From Pirellula staleyi DSM 6068 (GTDB lineage Bacteria; Planctomycetota; Planctomycetia; Pirellulales; Pirellulaceae): a stretch of DNA of 54,643 nucleotides. Position numbers and translations under genes: made by a program. The stretch is taken from the NCBI GenBank assembly GCA_945900945.1, contig CAMDKL010000019.1, positions 1 through 54,643 of the forward strand, written 5' to 3'. The notes below the pieces were generated by a model that did no database searches, had not been told where the DNA came from, and saw only the letters and a list, made by a program, of their open reading frames with translations. Numbering within the stretch: the first letter of the stretch is position 1; each line of letters begins with the position of its first letter. Shown one piece after another: positions 25,809 to 36,900 of the stretch.

Positions 25809-27190
25809 GCGATGATATCTCGCACGACGTTTCCATAGACATCGGTGAGTCGAAAATCTCGACCGGCATGCCGAAAGGTGAGTCGTTCGTGATCGAGACC
25901 GAGCAAATGCAGGATGGTGGCATGCAGATCGTGCACATGGACTTTGTTCGTTGCAGCCTTGAATCCAAACTCATCGGTCTCTCCGTAGGTCATACCACCT
26001 TTTACGCCTCCTCCGGCGAGCCACATCGTAAAACCGTGATGATTGTGATCGCGTCCATTTCCGTTCTCGGAAGTGGGCGTTCGGCCAAACTCACCTCCCC
26101 AAACGACCAATGTTTCCTCGAGCAGTCCTCGTTGTTTCAAATCACCCAATAACGCTGCAATCGGTTGGTCAATTTCTTTGCACAGTTTCTTTACCGATTC
26201 ATTGTGGTTCGAATGGGTGTCCCACGGCTGACCATCGCCGTAATACACTTGCACGAATCGAACACCGCGTTCTACAAGTCGACGTGCGAGCAAGCATCCG
26301 TTCGCGAAGTTACCTGTTCCATAAGTCTCGCGAGTCGATTTGGTTTCGAGTGCCAAATCAAACGCTTCGCTCCCTTGAAACTGCATCTTATACGCGGTTT
26401 CCATCGCGGCTATGCGAGCATCCAATGCAGAATCGTCAGGTCGCAATTCCCGATGGTTGACGTTCAACTGTTGCAATAGATCGAGTTGTCGTCGCTGAGA
26501 GATCGCGTCCCACTGTAAGTTCCGCAAGTGCGGAACCATTTTTTCAGGATCCATTTTAGAATGATTGATATACGTTCCTTGATAGGCAGATGGAAGAAAG
26601 GCGCTATTCCAAAGAATAGAAAACCGCACCGGTCGGCCTGGACAAAGCACAATGTAACCGGGCAGATTTTCGTTCTCCGTTCCTAATCCATATAGGAACC
26701 AGGCGCCCATACTGGGTCGCGTTGGAGTGATCGTTCCGTTATTCATCTGCAACAACGCAGGACCATGATTTGGATTGTCTGCATGCAGCGAATTGAGAAC
26801 ACACATGTCATCCACGTGTTGACTCAGATGCGGCAACAACTCACTGACAGGTAGTCCACTTTCACCATGGTTGCTAAAACGGAAAGGGGAGGCTAGCAAG
26901 CCTCCAGTCGGCCGCTCGGTCAGCAGGTCGGCCCCTGTTGGTTTCTGGCCTTCGTACTTGAGGAGAGCCGGCTTCGGATCGAATAAATCGGCACCGAACG
27001 GCCCCCCATTCATGAACAGATGTATGACTCGCTTGGCCTTGGGTGGGAAATGCGTTCCGGTGGCCGACAATGCGTCCGCCGCAGCAAGATCGCCATTGGT
27101 TGCCAACAGACTGGCGGCGCTTAGCATTCCCATACCGCCACCAAACTGTTGCAACAGATGCCGTCGGTTCAGTTGTCCTTCGAGTGTCAT
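25805..27190 (-). CDS. DUF1501 exported protein, partner of PSD1 gene
   Basis: 461 aa. LNRRHLLQQF followed by a Gly/Met/Ala-rich hydrophobic segment is a Tat signal. The DUF1501 (alkaline-phosphatase/sulfatase-like fold) signatures are KRVIHLFMNGGPFGADLFDPKPAL, LPGYIVLCPG, VYYGDGQPWDTHSNH, LVVWGGEFGRTP, GRDHNHHGFT and VHDLHATILHLLGLDH. The frame is open to 27394, but ATG at 27190, four bases after the upstream stop, is the natural start. Compared with the paralogue at 37.2 kb, the GGPSH segment reads GGPFG. The biochemical role of DUF1501 is not established; it is almost always paired with PSD1-type genes. Confidence 0.9.
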   Translation of the reverse strand: MTLEGQLNRRHLLQQFGGGMGMLSAASLLATNGDLAAADALSATGTHFPPKAKRVIHLFMNGGPFGADLFDPKPALLKYEGQKPTGADLLTERPTGGLLASPFRFSNHGESGLPVSELLPHLSQHVDDMCVLNSLHADNPNHGPALLQMNNGTITPTRPSMGAWFLYGLGTENENLPGYIVLCPGRPVRFSILWNSAFLPSAYQGTYINHSKMDPEKMVPHLRNLQWDAISQRRQLDLLQQLNVNHRELRPDDSALDARIAAMETAYKMQFQGSEAFDLALETKSTRETYGTGNFANGCLLARRLVERGVRFVQVYYGDGQPWDTHSNHNESVKKLCKEIDQPIAALLGDLKQRGLLEETLVVWGGEFGRTPTSENGNGRDHNHHGFTMWLAGGGVKGGMTYGETDEFGFKAATNKVHVHDLHATILHLLGLDHERLTFRHAGRDFRLTDVYGNVVRDIIA

Positions 27191-27194
27191 GGCG

Positions 27195-29639
27195 TCAATC
27201 CAGAAAGAGAATTTCATTCGAAGCCAGCAGCACATGAGTGTACTGCTTCCAGCGGTTCGCACGTTCCTCGCCAGCAGTGTCGGAAAGATACTCCAGGGCG
27301 AGTTTCTGCTCGACTGCGGTTGGTGAGCGAGAAGAAAGCAGCCAGTAGGCACGATTGATTTGTGCCGCTTCGTCGTCTGGGTGTTCTCGCCCAAGTCGGC
27401 TTAAAAGTGCTTGTGATTGCTCCGCGAGTAGGGGGCCATTAAGTGCATACAATCCTTGGAGTGCAGTGGTGGTCGAAAATCGTTGTGGGCTGTGCTGATT
27501 GGGATCGGGGAAGTCGTGGATTTGAAATGTTGTGGAGAGTTCCCGCCGATGAACCGTGCTGTAAAGCGTTCGTCGACGGTTCCCTGGTTCGTCCAGATCT
27601 CTCGACTGTCCGCCTGGAGCCAAATCGAGCACACCGCTGGCTGACAGCATCGTGTCTCGCCATGCTTCGAAGTCGTGCCGCCGCCGGTTCATGTGCGAGA
27701 GCCAGCGGTTACTTGGATCGAGGGACTTGGCTTGATCCGATCTACTTGTTGACTGTTGCCATGTCGCTGAGAAGAGAATCTCGCGATGTAGCCATTTGAT
27801 GGACCATCCGTTCGCGATGAAACGAGCCGACAGATCATCCAGTAATTCGGGATGGCTCGGTCGGCTCCCTTGGGCACCGAAGTTGCTTGGCGTGCTAACC
27901 AATCCCTGACCGAAATGCGTCAGCCATATTCGGTTTACGATGACTCGGGCTGCAAGCGGCGCAGCATCGGAGGTAATCGAATGAGCCAGTTCTAATCGAC
28001 CACTCCCAATCTCAAATAATCGCGGTTCGGGTGTGAGCACAGTGAGAAAGCGCCGGCGCACGATCTCACCCGGGCGATTCGGGTCACCACGAGAGAACAA
28101 TGGTAAATCTTGAGGGCCAGGCCGATACGTAAGCCTCGTTCCGTCTTGCGGGTTTGCTCCAGCCCTCTCGATATAAAGGGATTCTTCGGACAATGCGTTA
28201 GTCAGTTCCGCATCAAACATCGGTACCGCTTTGAGTTCCTTGATCTTGGTCGTCAACTGTTCGAGCTTTTCCAGCGGCGTCGGAGCGTTATCTTTGGTTG
28301 CCGTGTCGACTGGACCGGTATTCGTTTCGTCCGCCGTCTTCTGTTGCTGAGTTGCCGGCAGTTCCTTTGCTCTCCCTTTTTCCCTTTTTGCAATCTCCGT
28401 TTTTAATTTAGTCTGCTCAACTTCCAGCTTGGCGACTTCGGCTTTCGCCTCTCGAACAGGCTGATACTGCTCTTCAGAAATGAGCGGGCGACCGACTTGC
28501 CTGGAACTTGCGAAGACACCAGCCAGGGCGTGATAATCCTCGGCACTGATCGGATCGAACTTGTGATCATGACATCGTGCGCACGCAACCGTCAGCCCGA
28601 GGAATGTACTGGTTACGGCATCGACTCGTTCCTCCCATTCATCGGCCACAATCATCTTGATAATTTCGCATGGCAGTTGCAGTTCCTTCCAATAGGTCGG
28701 GCTCAGGCCGACGAAACCGAGTGCGGTCAGATCTTTTGGGCTCGAACCGGGCATGAGATCGACGGCCAATTGTCGGCAGACGAACTCGTCGTAGGGCATG
28801 TCACCGTTGAAAGCGTTTACGACCCAGTCGCGGTACAAGTAGGCTTGTCCATCCTGCAAAAGCCAACTCTCCGTCCGATCCGTATACCGAGCAAGATCGA
28901 GCCACGTCCTCGCCCACTTCTCACCGTACTGAGGCGATGCCATGAATCGCTCGACCAATTTCTCAAAGGCCATCGGCGAGTCATCCGTCACAAATGCTTC
29001 AACATCTTCCGGTAGTGGCGGAAGTCCAGTCAGATCAAAGCTTAAACGGCGAATCAGCGTCACCCGATCCGTCGGAGGCGCGGGATCCAATCCATCGCGC
29101 TCCATGCTCGAAAGTACGAAAACATCCATACGAGATTTGGGCCACTGGCCGTCTAGGACCTCGGGTAGTGGCTGTTGTCTGACCGGCTGAAAGGACCAGA
29201 ACCTTCGACCTTCATCGAAATTGATTTGACGTGACTTCTGCTCGGGTTCGACGAGTGATTTTGGAAAAGGTGCCCCGCGCTTAACCCACTCCGTCAACTC
29301 CTTAATTTCGGCGTCGGGCAGTTTACCTTTAGGAGGCATCTGAATGTCATTGTCGTACTGAATCGAATGGATTAGCAAGCTCGCGTCTGGTTGTCCGGCG
29401 ACCAGCGTTGGTCCACTGTCACCACCTTTTTGAACCGAAGCCGCAGTATCAAGACGCAATCCACCTCGCAAAACTTTTGCGTCGTTGGAATGGCAGGAAT
29501 AGCAATGCTGGGCGAGAATCGGACGAATCTTGCGCTCGAAATACTGAATGCTTTCGTCACTAGGCGAGCGTTCCTCCGCGAGCGAAATTTGGGAACACGA
29601 GAGAATGGCGATCAGTTGTGGAAGCAGATAGTGAATCAT
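27195..29639 (-). CDS. PSD1-type planctomycete cytochrome, DUF1549/DUF1553 protein
   Basis: 814 aa from ATG 29639 (an in-frame start at 29708 adds 23 residues). A signal peptide is followed by a c-type cytochrome domain with CYSCH (residues 46-50) and a distal methionine region IQMPPKGKLP. Next come DUF1549 (DRVTLIRRLSFDLTGLPP, YGEKWARTWLDLARYTD, VACARCHDHKFDPIS with a second CxxCH) and DUF1553 (PEPRLFEIGSGRLELAHSI, RVIVNRIWLTHFGQGLV, RRTLYSTVHR). A charged coiled coil (residues ~395-460) separates the two. Periplasmic; probably redox. It heads the minus-strand sugar-acid unit. Confidence 0.92.
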   Translation of the reverse strand: MIHYLLPQLIAILSCSQISLAEERSPSDESIQYFERKIRPILAQHCYSCHSNDAKVLRGGLRLDTAASVQKGGDSGPTLVAGQPDASLLIHSIQYDNDIQMPPKGKLPDAEIKELTEWVKRGAPFPKSLVEPEQKSRQINFDEGRRFWSFQPVRQQPLPEVLDGQWPKSRMDVFVLSSMERDGLDPAPPTDRVTLIRRLSFDLTGLPPLPEDVEAFVTDDSPMAFEKLVERFMASPQYGEKWARTWLDLARYTDRTESWLLQDGQAYLYRDWVVNAFNGDMPYDEFVCRQLAVDLMPGSSPKDLTALGFVGLSPTYWKELQLPCEIIKMIVADEWEERVDAVTSTFLGLTVACARCHDHKFDPISAEDYHALAGVFASSRQVGRPLISEEQYQPVREAKAEVAKLEVEQTKLKTEIAKREKGRAKELPATQQQKTADETNTGPVDTATKDNAPTPLEKLEQLTTKIKELKAVPMFDAELTNALSEESLYIERAGANPQDGTRLTYRPGPQDLPLFSRGDPNRPGEIVRRRFLTVLTPEPRLFEIGSGRLELAHSITSDAAPLAARVIVNRIWLTHFGQGLVSTPSNFGAQGSRPSHPELLDDLSARFIANGWSIKWLHREILFSATWQQSTSRSDQAKSLDPSNRWLSHMNRRRHDFEAWRDTMLSASGVLDLAPGGQSRDLDEPGNRRRTLYSTVHRRELSTTFQIHDFPDPNQHSPQRFSTTTALQGLYALNGPLLAEQSQALLSRLGREHPDDEAAQINRAYWLLSSRSPTAVEQKLALEYLSDTAGEERANRWKQYTHVLLASNEILFLD

Positions 29640-29768
29640 CGCGAGAAAAAATGGCTTGGCAATGTGGTAGGGACTCGTTTCAATATACAGCACCAGGAAC
29701 GCTGTCAACCGTAAAAATCGCTCGCGGCTCCGGGTTTCGTCCCAGGTTTTTTCAACAAACTAAATCTG

Positions 29769-30854
29769 CTAGCCAAATTTCAATGCGGGATCGAGTGCTC
29801 GTTGAATCGCTTGTCCGAACGGGCTTGGTTCACTCGAACGAATTATTGTGCTAGACTGACCAAGAAATGTTTGAGCCATGCCAAGTTTGGCTTGCAAATC
29901 TGCGGTCCACTCGGTTGCGATCCACGCGACGTTTCCGCCAACACTGTACCGTCGATTTCTCTGGGAATCGGTCAAAAAATTTTCGACCTTTGGGATCGCC
30001 CTCGATGTTATCGGCAGCTTGAGCAATGTTTCTGCATTGCACGCCCAATCGAAGTTGGACGCCGCTCGCCAAAATATCTCGTCCTCATGATCTTGCAGGA
30101 TACGGGACGCAGGTGCGATTTTTTGCAGACGTGACAATCGGTTCGAAATGGCAGTCGCTATTCCTCCAATGCGAATTGCGAGATCATAGCAACGCTCCTC
30201 TTGCTCGACGGGAAAGAGATCGAGTGCCTCAATGTCCATCGGTGACGACGCGAGTTGGTGCATGCATGCCAAAGCTGGATCCAGTTCGGAAAACCGGCTG
30301 ATGACGGTAGCATACGATTCAGGGAGTGGAAACACTTTGAAGGTTAACTCGTAAATCAAACCGAGCGCGCCTTGACTACCAACCATCAGCTTGGGGTAAT
30401 CAAAGCCCGCTGCGTTCTTGACAACCTGCCCTCCGCCTCGAATACAGTTCCCACGTCCATCAATAAATCGGACCCCCAACAAAAAGTCTCTGATTCCGCC
30501 GAAACGGAATCGGCCTGGCCCGGATGCATTGGCCGCAACGGTCCCGCCAATAGTGGCTCCCCTGTTAACCAACAAGGGATCAAACGGGAGATACTGCCCT
30601 TGTTTTGCCAAAATCGCAACGACGTCGGAGATCTGCGTCCCGCTTAGCATCGTCACAACAAACTCTTGTGGATCGTAAGAAACGATTCCTTGGAGCGAAT
30701 GGGTCGAGAGGATCGTGGCTCCCTCGACCAATGAATGGAAGCCGCTTTTTGTCCGCGATCCGCAAACATGAACCTTGGTCGATTGACGTACGATCTCCTG
30801 CATGTCAGGAATAGGATCGTAGGTTGTAGTTAGGGACATACCGAGACTACTCAC
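29769..30854 (-). CDS. glcE: FAD-binding oxidoreductase, glycolate oxidase subunit GlcE-like
   Basis: 361 aa. PCMH-type FAD domain: [57 protein letters not shown] and [36 protein letters not shown] are diagnostic for GlcE. It acts with GlcD (and normally GlcF) to oxidise glycolate to glyoxylate at the membrane. A GTG at 30854 overlaps the glcD stop by eight bases; an ATG at 30839 is an alternative. No glcF follows: downstream is 129 bp and then the PSD1 gene. Confidence 0.85.
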   Translation of the reverse strand: MSSLGMSLTTTYDPIPDMQEIVRQSTKVHVCGSRTKSGFHSLVEGATILSTHSLQGIVSYDPQEFVVTMLSGTQISDVVAILAKQGQYLPFDPLLVNRGATIGGTVAANASGPGRFRFGGIRDFLLGVRFIDGRGNCIRGGGQVVKNAAGFDYPKLMVGSQGALGLIYELTFKVFPLPESYATVISRFSELDPALACMHQLASSPMDIEALDLFPVEQEERCYDLAIRIGGIATAISNRLSRLQKIAPASRILQDHEDEIFWRAASNFDWACNAETLLKLPITSRAIPKVENFLTDSQRNRRYSVGGNVAWIATEWTADLQAKLGMAQTFLGQSSTIIRSSEPSPFGQAIQRALDPALKFG

Positions 30855-32349
30855 GCGAGATCACTCCGGCTTTCTCCAATGGGTGCAGACCGGAGGTAGT
30901 CAACGCGGGCGCTTCGCCGTCCATCAGCATTTTACCTGGGTTGGCAATGTGCCTTGGATCGATTTCGTTGCGTATTTGAAACATCGATTCCATATCGTTC
31001 GGTTGAAACATCTTAGGTAAATAGTTGCGTTTTTCCATTCCCACGCCATGCTCACCGGTAATCGAGCCTCCGAAACGAATGCAAAGTTCGATGATTTCGG
31101 ACGCCAGCAACTCCGCGCGGTGCAATGCCCCCGGCTCCTTGCCATCGTACAGGATGAGCGGATGCAAATTGCCATCGCCGGCGTGAAATACATTGGCTAC
31201 TCGAATCCCGTGAACCTCGCTCAAGCGGTGGATCTCCTCAAGGGCTTCACCAAGTCGGCCGCGAGGAACAACCCCGTCTTGAACGATGAAATCGGGGCTT
31301 AATCTCCCAACGGCCGAGAACGCGCTCTTGCGCCCCTTCCAGATTTGCTGACGTTCAAAAGTATCTTTAGCTTCTTGGACCAAGTAAGGATTGGAGGCAT
31401 GGATCAGCGGCAGCAATCGATGAAACTCCGCTTCGACCTGCGATGCTTCTCCCTCCAACTCAACGATCAGCAAACCAGCAGCATCGAGTGGGTAACCAGG
31501 ATGGACTGCCGCCTCGGCTGCTTGAATGCTCAAGTTGTCCATGATCTCCATCGCCCCGGGGAGTAGACCAGAAGCGATGATTCGGCTAACAGCATCTCCA
31601 GCAGCCTTGAGGGATCGATAAGCGCACATCACGGTTCGATACACTTCTGGCTTAGGAATCAATCTCAGGGTGATCTCTAAAGCGATCCCAAACAAACCTT
31701 CGGAGCCGACAAACATGCCGACATAATCTGGCTGGATGCTTTCGAGGCTTTGGCCACCAAGCTGATCGACACTGCCATCTGGCAAAACGACCTTTAGCCC
31801 AAGCACATGATTGCTGGTCATTCCATATTTAAGACAATGGGCTCCACCGCTATTGAAAGCGACGTTCCCGCCGATGGTACAGACCGTTTGACTCGATGGA
31901 TCAGGTGCATACAACAGGCCGTACGGTTCGGCTGCTTTGGTCACGTTTAGATTGATAACGCCTGGCTCCACAACCGCCAATCGTTCGACCGGATCCAAGC
32001 GAAGGATACGATTCATCCGGTTCATACTAATGACAATGCCATTCTTCACGGGAAGCGAACCACCAGAAAGGCTTGTCCCGTTACCTCTCGCAACGAAAGG
32101 CACGTTGGACTCGAAACAACATCGAACGGTTCGAATGACTTCTTCAGCGGTTTCGGGCAAGACGACAGCAATAGGCTTTTCGCGAAACGCGGTCAGCCCA
32201 TCGCTTTCATAGGGAACCAAGCCTGCGTCGTGGGTCAATAGCCGTGGGCTTGGATAAATTTGAGCGAGCTTCGAAAGGAATTGCGATACCATTTGGCTAA
32301 CGCCCTGCGTCTGATTGTTTTGCAGCGGGTTGATAGGTGACCCTCGCAT
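30847..32349 (-). CDS. glcD: FAD-linked oxidase, glycolate oxidase subunit GlcD-like
   Basis: About 500 aa. FAD domain ([71 protein letters not shown]) and C-terminal FAD-oxidase domain ([29 protein letters not shown]). It oxidises glycolate or a related 2-hydroxyacid. The frame is open to 32487, inside the upstream aminotransferase gene; ATG at 32349 (24 bases after that gene's stop) or at 32292 are the realistic starts, the latter giving the commoner N-terminus. Second gene of the aminotransferase-glcD-glcE unit. Confidence 0.9.
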   Translation of the reverse strand: MRGSPINPLQNNQTQGVSQMVSQFLSKLAQIYPSPRLLTHDAGLVPYESDGLTAFREKPIAVVLPETAEEVIRTVRCCFESNVPFVARGNGTSLSGGSLPVKNGIVISMNRMNRILRLDPVERLAVVEPGVINLNVTKAAEPYGLLYAPDPSSQTVCTIGGNVAFNSGGAHCLKYGMTSNHVLGLKVVLPDGSVDQLGGQSLESIQPDYVGMFVGSEGLFGIALEITLRLIPKPEVYRTVMCAYRSLKAAGDAVSRIIASGLLPGAMEIMDNLSIQAAEAAVHPGYPLDAAGLLIVELEGEASQVEAEFHRLLPLIHASNPYLVQEAKDTFERQQIWKGRKSAFSAVGRLSPDFIVQDGVVPRGRLGEALEEIHRLSEVHGIRVANVFHAGDGNLHPLILYDGKEPGALHRAELLASEIIELCIRFGGSITGEHGVGMEKRNYLPKMFQPNDMESMFQIRNEIDPRHIANPGKMLMDGEAPALTTSGLHPLEKAGVISRE

Positions 32350-32372
32350 TTTGTTTCTATGTCCACAAGCTT

Positions 32373-33554
32373 CTACTGATACACATCGTTGGCTGCCGCG
32401 ATGCCCGCGCCCGCTTGCATTGGAAATTTCTGAGCCGACAAACAGTTTTCTAGAGCCGCTAAAAAATTTAAAACATTGCGAGGGCATGACGTTTCACCCA
32501 TCAAACCAATACGCCACGTTTTGCCTTTCATGGGTCCCAAACCAGCCCCGATTTCGATTCCAAACTCGTTTAGCAATCGGCTACGAACGGCAGCGTCGTC
32601 GACTCCCTGTGGAATAAAGACCGCGTTGAGCATTGGCAATCGGTTTTCTTCTGCGACGGCGAATTGGATACCAAGAGCAGTTAAGCCAGCTCGTAACGCA
32701 TAGTGATTCTTGAGGTGCCTAGCAAACCGGACGTCTAATCCCTCCTCTAGGACAATTCGGAGAGCTTCGTGTAGCCCATAGTTCATGTTGATGGGGGCTG
32801 TGTGGTGATAGACTCGCGATGATTCGGCCCAATAGTTTCGAACCATGCTGAGATCGAGGTACCACGACTGGACCTTGGTCTTTCTAGCATCCAACCTTTC
32901 CAAGGCACGTGGCCCAAACGTCAACGGCGAAAGTCCTGGCGGGCAACTTAGGCATTTCTGAGTTCCACTGTACGCAGCATCAACACCCCAATCGTCGATT
33001 CGAACAGGTCGACCGCCGAGACTCGTCACGCAATCCATGATCAAAACTGCACCCGCATCGTGGACGATTTTCGCGATACCCTCCATCGGCTGACACGCAC
33101 CTGTGGATGTTTCGGCGTGAACAATGCCCACGACTTGTGGCTTGTGTGTTTTAACTGCCTTTTCGATTTCTTCCAGCGTAAAGACTTCTCCAAACGGTCG
33201 TTCCATGGCATGAACGACAGCACCCGCTCGTTCCGCCACATCTTTCATGCGACCGCCGAAGACTCCGTTTACGCCCACAACCATTCGATCGCCTGGTGAG
33301 ACTAAATTAACTACGCACGCTTCCATCCCTGCTGAGCCGGTGCCGCTCACTGCGATCGTCAATGGATTCGTCGTTTGAAACACGACACGAAGCATCGCTT
33401 GGACTTCGTTCATAATCTTAAGGAAATAGGGGTCCAAATGCCCAACAGTCGGCTGGGCCAACGCGGCCAATACACGGGTATGAGTATCGCTGGGCCCCGG
33501 CCCCATCAAAATTCGACGAGGTGCGTTGGCTACGGGTGGAATCGGGGCGGACAT
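32373..33554 (-). CDS. Class V aminotransferase, alanine-glyoxylate/serine-pyruvate type
   Basis: 393 aa PLP enzyme. [84 protein letters not shown] (Lys200 as Schiff-base lysine) and [16 protein letters not shown] match the AGXT/serine-glyoxylate aminotransferase group. It would convert glyoxylate to glycine using alanine or serine. Placement directly before glcD-glcE supports a glyoxylate role: the oxidase makes what the aminotransferase consumes. Cytoplasmic; no signal peptide. Confidence 0.88.
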   Translation of the reverse strand: MSAPIPPVANAPRRILMGPGPSDTHTRVLAALAQPTVGHLDPYFLKIMNEVQAMLRVVFQTTNPLTIAVSGTGSAGMEACVVNLVSPGDRMVVGVNGVFGGRMKDVAERAGAVVHAMERPFGEVFTLEEIEKAVKTHKPQVVGIVHAETSTGACQPMEGIAKIVHDAGAVLIMDCVTSLGGRPVRIDDWGVDAAYSGTQKCLSCPPGLSPLTFGPRALERLDARKTKVQSWYLDLSMVRNYWAESSRVYHHTAPINMNYGLHEALRIVLEEGLDVRFARHLKNHYALRAGLTALGIQFAVAEENRLPMLNAVFIPQGVDDAAVRSRLLNEFGIEIGAGLGPMKGKTWRIGLMGETSCPRNVLNFLAALENCLSAQKFPMQAGAGIAAANDVYQ

Positions 33555-33999
33555 TAAATAGTTCTCCAGTTGAATTTAGTAATCGCGACCGAATGGCCAT
33601 TCGCGCGAACTCGCTGCTGTGGGAATGCCATAGCACCGATTTGACCAAGATCGATTGTAGTGCCCAACCCGGTATTGCGCCAGATACGCTTGCCTTGTTC
33701 CTCGCAAATTATTTTCTGAGTGTGGGAACGAGGGTCTAAAACAAGTAGTATTCACCGAGAAGTTTCAAACCAATTTCAGCTCCGCTCGGGGTTTGAACGG
33801 TAATGATTGAAGTGCCAATTCGAAAAATTTTCCGCGATTTTTGTTCATCGCACTCCCATGTTTGCTGCATAATAAGCACCCAGGTAGACTATCAGTATTA
33901 CCATAGCTTTGTGTTGATGAAATGGTCCATTACCCGCCGCAAATTGCAAGTCAAGCAATTCCCCCGATCGAATCGTTAGAATCGAACAAGTGCTGGATT
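33555..33999. other. Intergenic region between divergent units; no supported gene
   Basis: 445 bp between the aminotransferase start and the PSD1 start. Short ORFs here have no ribosome binding site or recognisable motif. It must contain promoters for both directions, but I see no confident -35/-10 or -24/-12 pair. The PSD1 frame is open from 33922, yet its conserved signal peptide begins at 34000. Confidence 0.5.
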
Positions 34000-36900
34000 A
34001 TGTCCCAGACGATATCGTGGTCAACTTTTTTACTACTTGTTGCGTCATGCTTCACGCTGGGGACCAGAAGTCTTTACGCAGAGGATGGCGAAGCATTCTT
34101 CGAATCTAGGATTCGACCACTACTGCTTAAACATTGCCATGAATGCCATGGCGAGAAAAAACAGGAAGGTGGACTGCGGCTGGATTCTCGAGCCGCATGG
34201 CAAGCGGGCGGGGAAAACGGATTGGTTATCCAAATCGGTGCCCCCGAATCGAGTCGGTTGATCGAAGCGGTGCGTTACGCAAACACCGATCTGCAAATGC
34301 CGCCGACCAAGAAACTCAGCGACAGCGAGTTATCCAACCTAGAGGCGTGGATCAAGATGGGAGCGCCAGATCCTCGAGAGGTTAAGACACCAAACGTAAG
34401 CTTGGAGGGTAGGCCGCTTTGGTCGCTGCAACCTATTGCAATCGTACATCCACCGCCGCTCCCAGAGAATAATTGGAGCCAGCAACCGATAGATTGCTTC
34501 ATTTTGGAAAAGCAGCGAGCTGCGGGCCTCGAGCCCAGCAATCTAGCCGACCGGCGAACTTTGATTCGCCGCGCGACCTTGGACCTGACAGGCTTGCCAC
34601 CATCTCCAGCAGAGGTTGAATCCTTTGTTCATGATACGTCCACGAACGCATATTCCCGATTGATTGAGCGTTTGTTGGCTTCACCTCAATACGGTGAACA
34701 GTGGGCAAGGCATTGGCTCGACGTCGCTCGCTACTCCGACACGAAAGGATACGTCTACGCACGTGAAGAGAATCGCTGGGTACATGCATCTGCGTATCGA
34801 GATTGGGTGGTTCGGTCGTTCAATGAGGATTTAGCATACGATCGTTTTGTACGTTTGCAGATCGCTGCTGATGAGATCGTGCCTGCCGTTTCCCCCGATC
34901 TCGCAGCCATGGGTTTTCTTACACTTGGACGACGATTTCTGGGTGTAACACACGACATCATTGATGACCGTATCGATGTAGTTACGCGTGGAATGTTGGG
35001 ACTGTCTGTTGCATGCGCTCGATGTCATGACCACAAGTACGATCCAATCCCGACTCGCGACTATTACTCGCTTTACGGGGTTTTTCAAAGCAGCGCCGAG
35101 TCGCTGGTCCGTTGCGGTCAGTCGAACGACACTGCATTTGATGAAGAACTGGGGAAGCGGGAAACCAAACGTCGAGAAACCATGTCCAAACGCCGGGAAG
35201 AGCAGTCCATGCGTGTGCGCCCCAAAATAGAACAATACCTGCTTGCCCAACTCGAACTGGAAAAATATCCAGAGGAGGTGTTCAACCAGGTTGTTGCACC
35301 TGAAGATATCAACCCATTTGTTGTTCGCAAATGGCAATCTTTCTTGTCAAAGGACAGACAGTCTCCAGACCCGATCTTTGCTAAATGGCACGCCATTGTC
35401 ATGGAAAAAAGGGTTGTCATGGAAAAAAAGGTTGCTATCGAAAAAGAACAACGCCTACTTCAGAACCAAGTGGCATCTGAATATGCTGTCGCGTTCGCAA
35501 ATATCGAAAAGCGGTGGCGAGAACTTATCGCTGCTAATCCTGAAACAACTGCCTTTCCGGATACGAATGATGAGCGACTGCGGCGAGTGCTCTATGGTAT
35601 CGAATCGCCATGTCATGTGCCGGATGAACATATTACCAATATCGAAGCCTATTTCCCCTCCAATGTCATTGTTGAACTCTGGAAATTACAGGGGGAGGTC
35701 GATCGGTGGTTAATGGAAAGCGCGAGCTCGCCGACCTATGCCACGATTCTTGTCGACCGTCCGATTACCTCTAGCCCACGAGTATTCCTTCGCGGAAATC
35801 CGATGACCAAAGGTTCCGAAGTACCACGCCACTTTTTAACGGCCCTGGGCGGTGAAGAGGCTAAGCCATTCGGACGAGGAAGTGGGAGATTGGAACTTGC
35901 TAATGCGATCGCAAGTCCGCTGAATCCGTTGACCGCGCGGGTCATGATCAATCGAATATGGATGCACCATTTCGGTCGTGGATTCGTGGACACACCGAGC
36001 GATTTTGGCAATCGGGCTGAGATCCCCAGCCACCCCGAGCTGTTCGACTGGCTTGTGAAGCGTTTTATCGATTCTGGCTGGAGCATCAAATCGTTGCATC
36101 GCACGATCATGTTGTCTAGCACGTATCAGCAGGGAAACGATTCAGAATTGCAGCAAATCGATCCAGAGAATAGGTTGCTTGCTCGTATGATGGCACGCCG
36201 TCTCAGCTTCGAGCAGGCTCGCGACGCATGGCTCACTACTTCCGGCGAGTTGGATCTACGAGTCGGCGGCAAATCAAAACCATTGTTCGACACGAAGAAC
36301 ACTCGTCGCACGCTTTATGCAATTGTCGATCGAGAAAACGTGCCTCCTGTATTACGCATGTTTGATTTCGCCAACCCTGACCTTTCTATCGCCAAACGAA
36401 CTGAAACCTCAGTGCCGCAGCAGGCGTTGTTCGTCATGAATCATCCATTCATTGCAAATCGAGCGAAACAACTGACCGCGACATTTGGGGAGAGTGACCA
36501 AGTAGAACGAGTTGAGTGGTTGTATGCATCGCTTTATCAGCGTCGGCCAACCGGCCACGAATTACAGCTTGCCATCGATTTTATCAATTTCGAAGACGCA
36601 TCGTTAAAGATTGTACGATCACCAAGCCAATGGACCTACGGCTACGGAGAGTTTGATAGCGAGACGGGACGGGTTGCGACATTCACTCCGCTGCCGCACT
36701 TTACCGGAAAGGCTTGGCAAGGAAGCGATAGATACCCGGATGCGAAGTTAGGCTGGCTGCAACTCTCCCCCATTGGAGGCCATCCTGGCAACAATCTAAA
36801 ACATGCAATTGTCCGTCGATGGACAGCGACGCTCAATGGAAACTATGCAATTCATTCAAAAATATCACACGAACCCGAGATGGGGGATGGCATTCGTGCT

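Noticed and set aside
25805-27190. GGPFG in place of GGPSH in the first DUF1501 protein as an inactivating change
   Set aside because: Phe/Tyr at this site seems to occur in a DUF1501 subgroup and all other motifs are intact, so I do not treat it as loss of function.
27443-27799. 118-aa plus-strand ORF within the PSD1 gene
   Set aside because: Antisense to the DUF1553 part of a conserved protein.
33521-33739. 72-aa ORF in the 33.6-kb intergenic region
   Set aside because: Begins antisense to the aminotransferase gene, with no signal peptide, motif or ribosome binding site.
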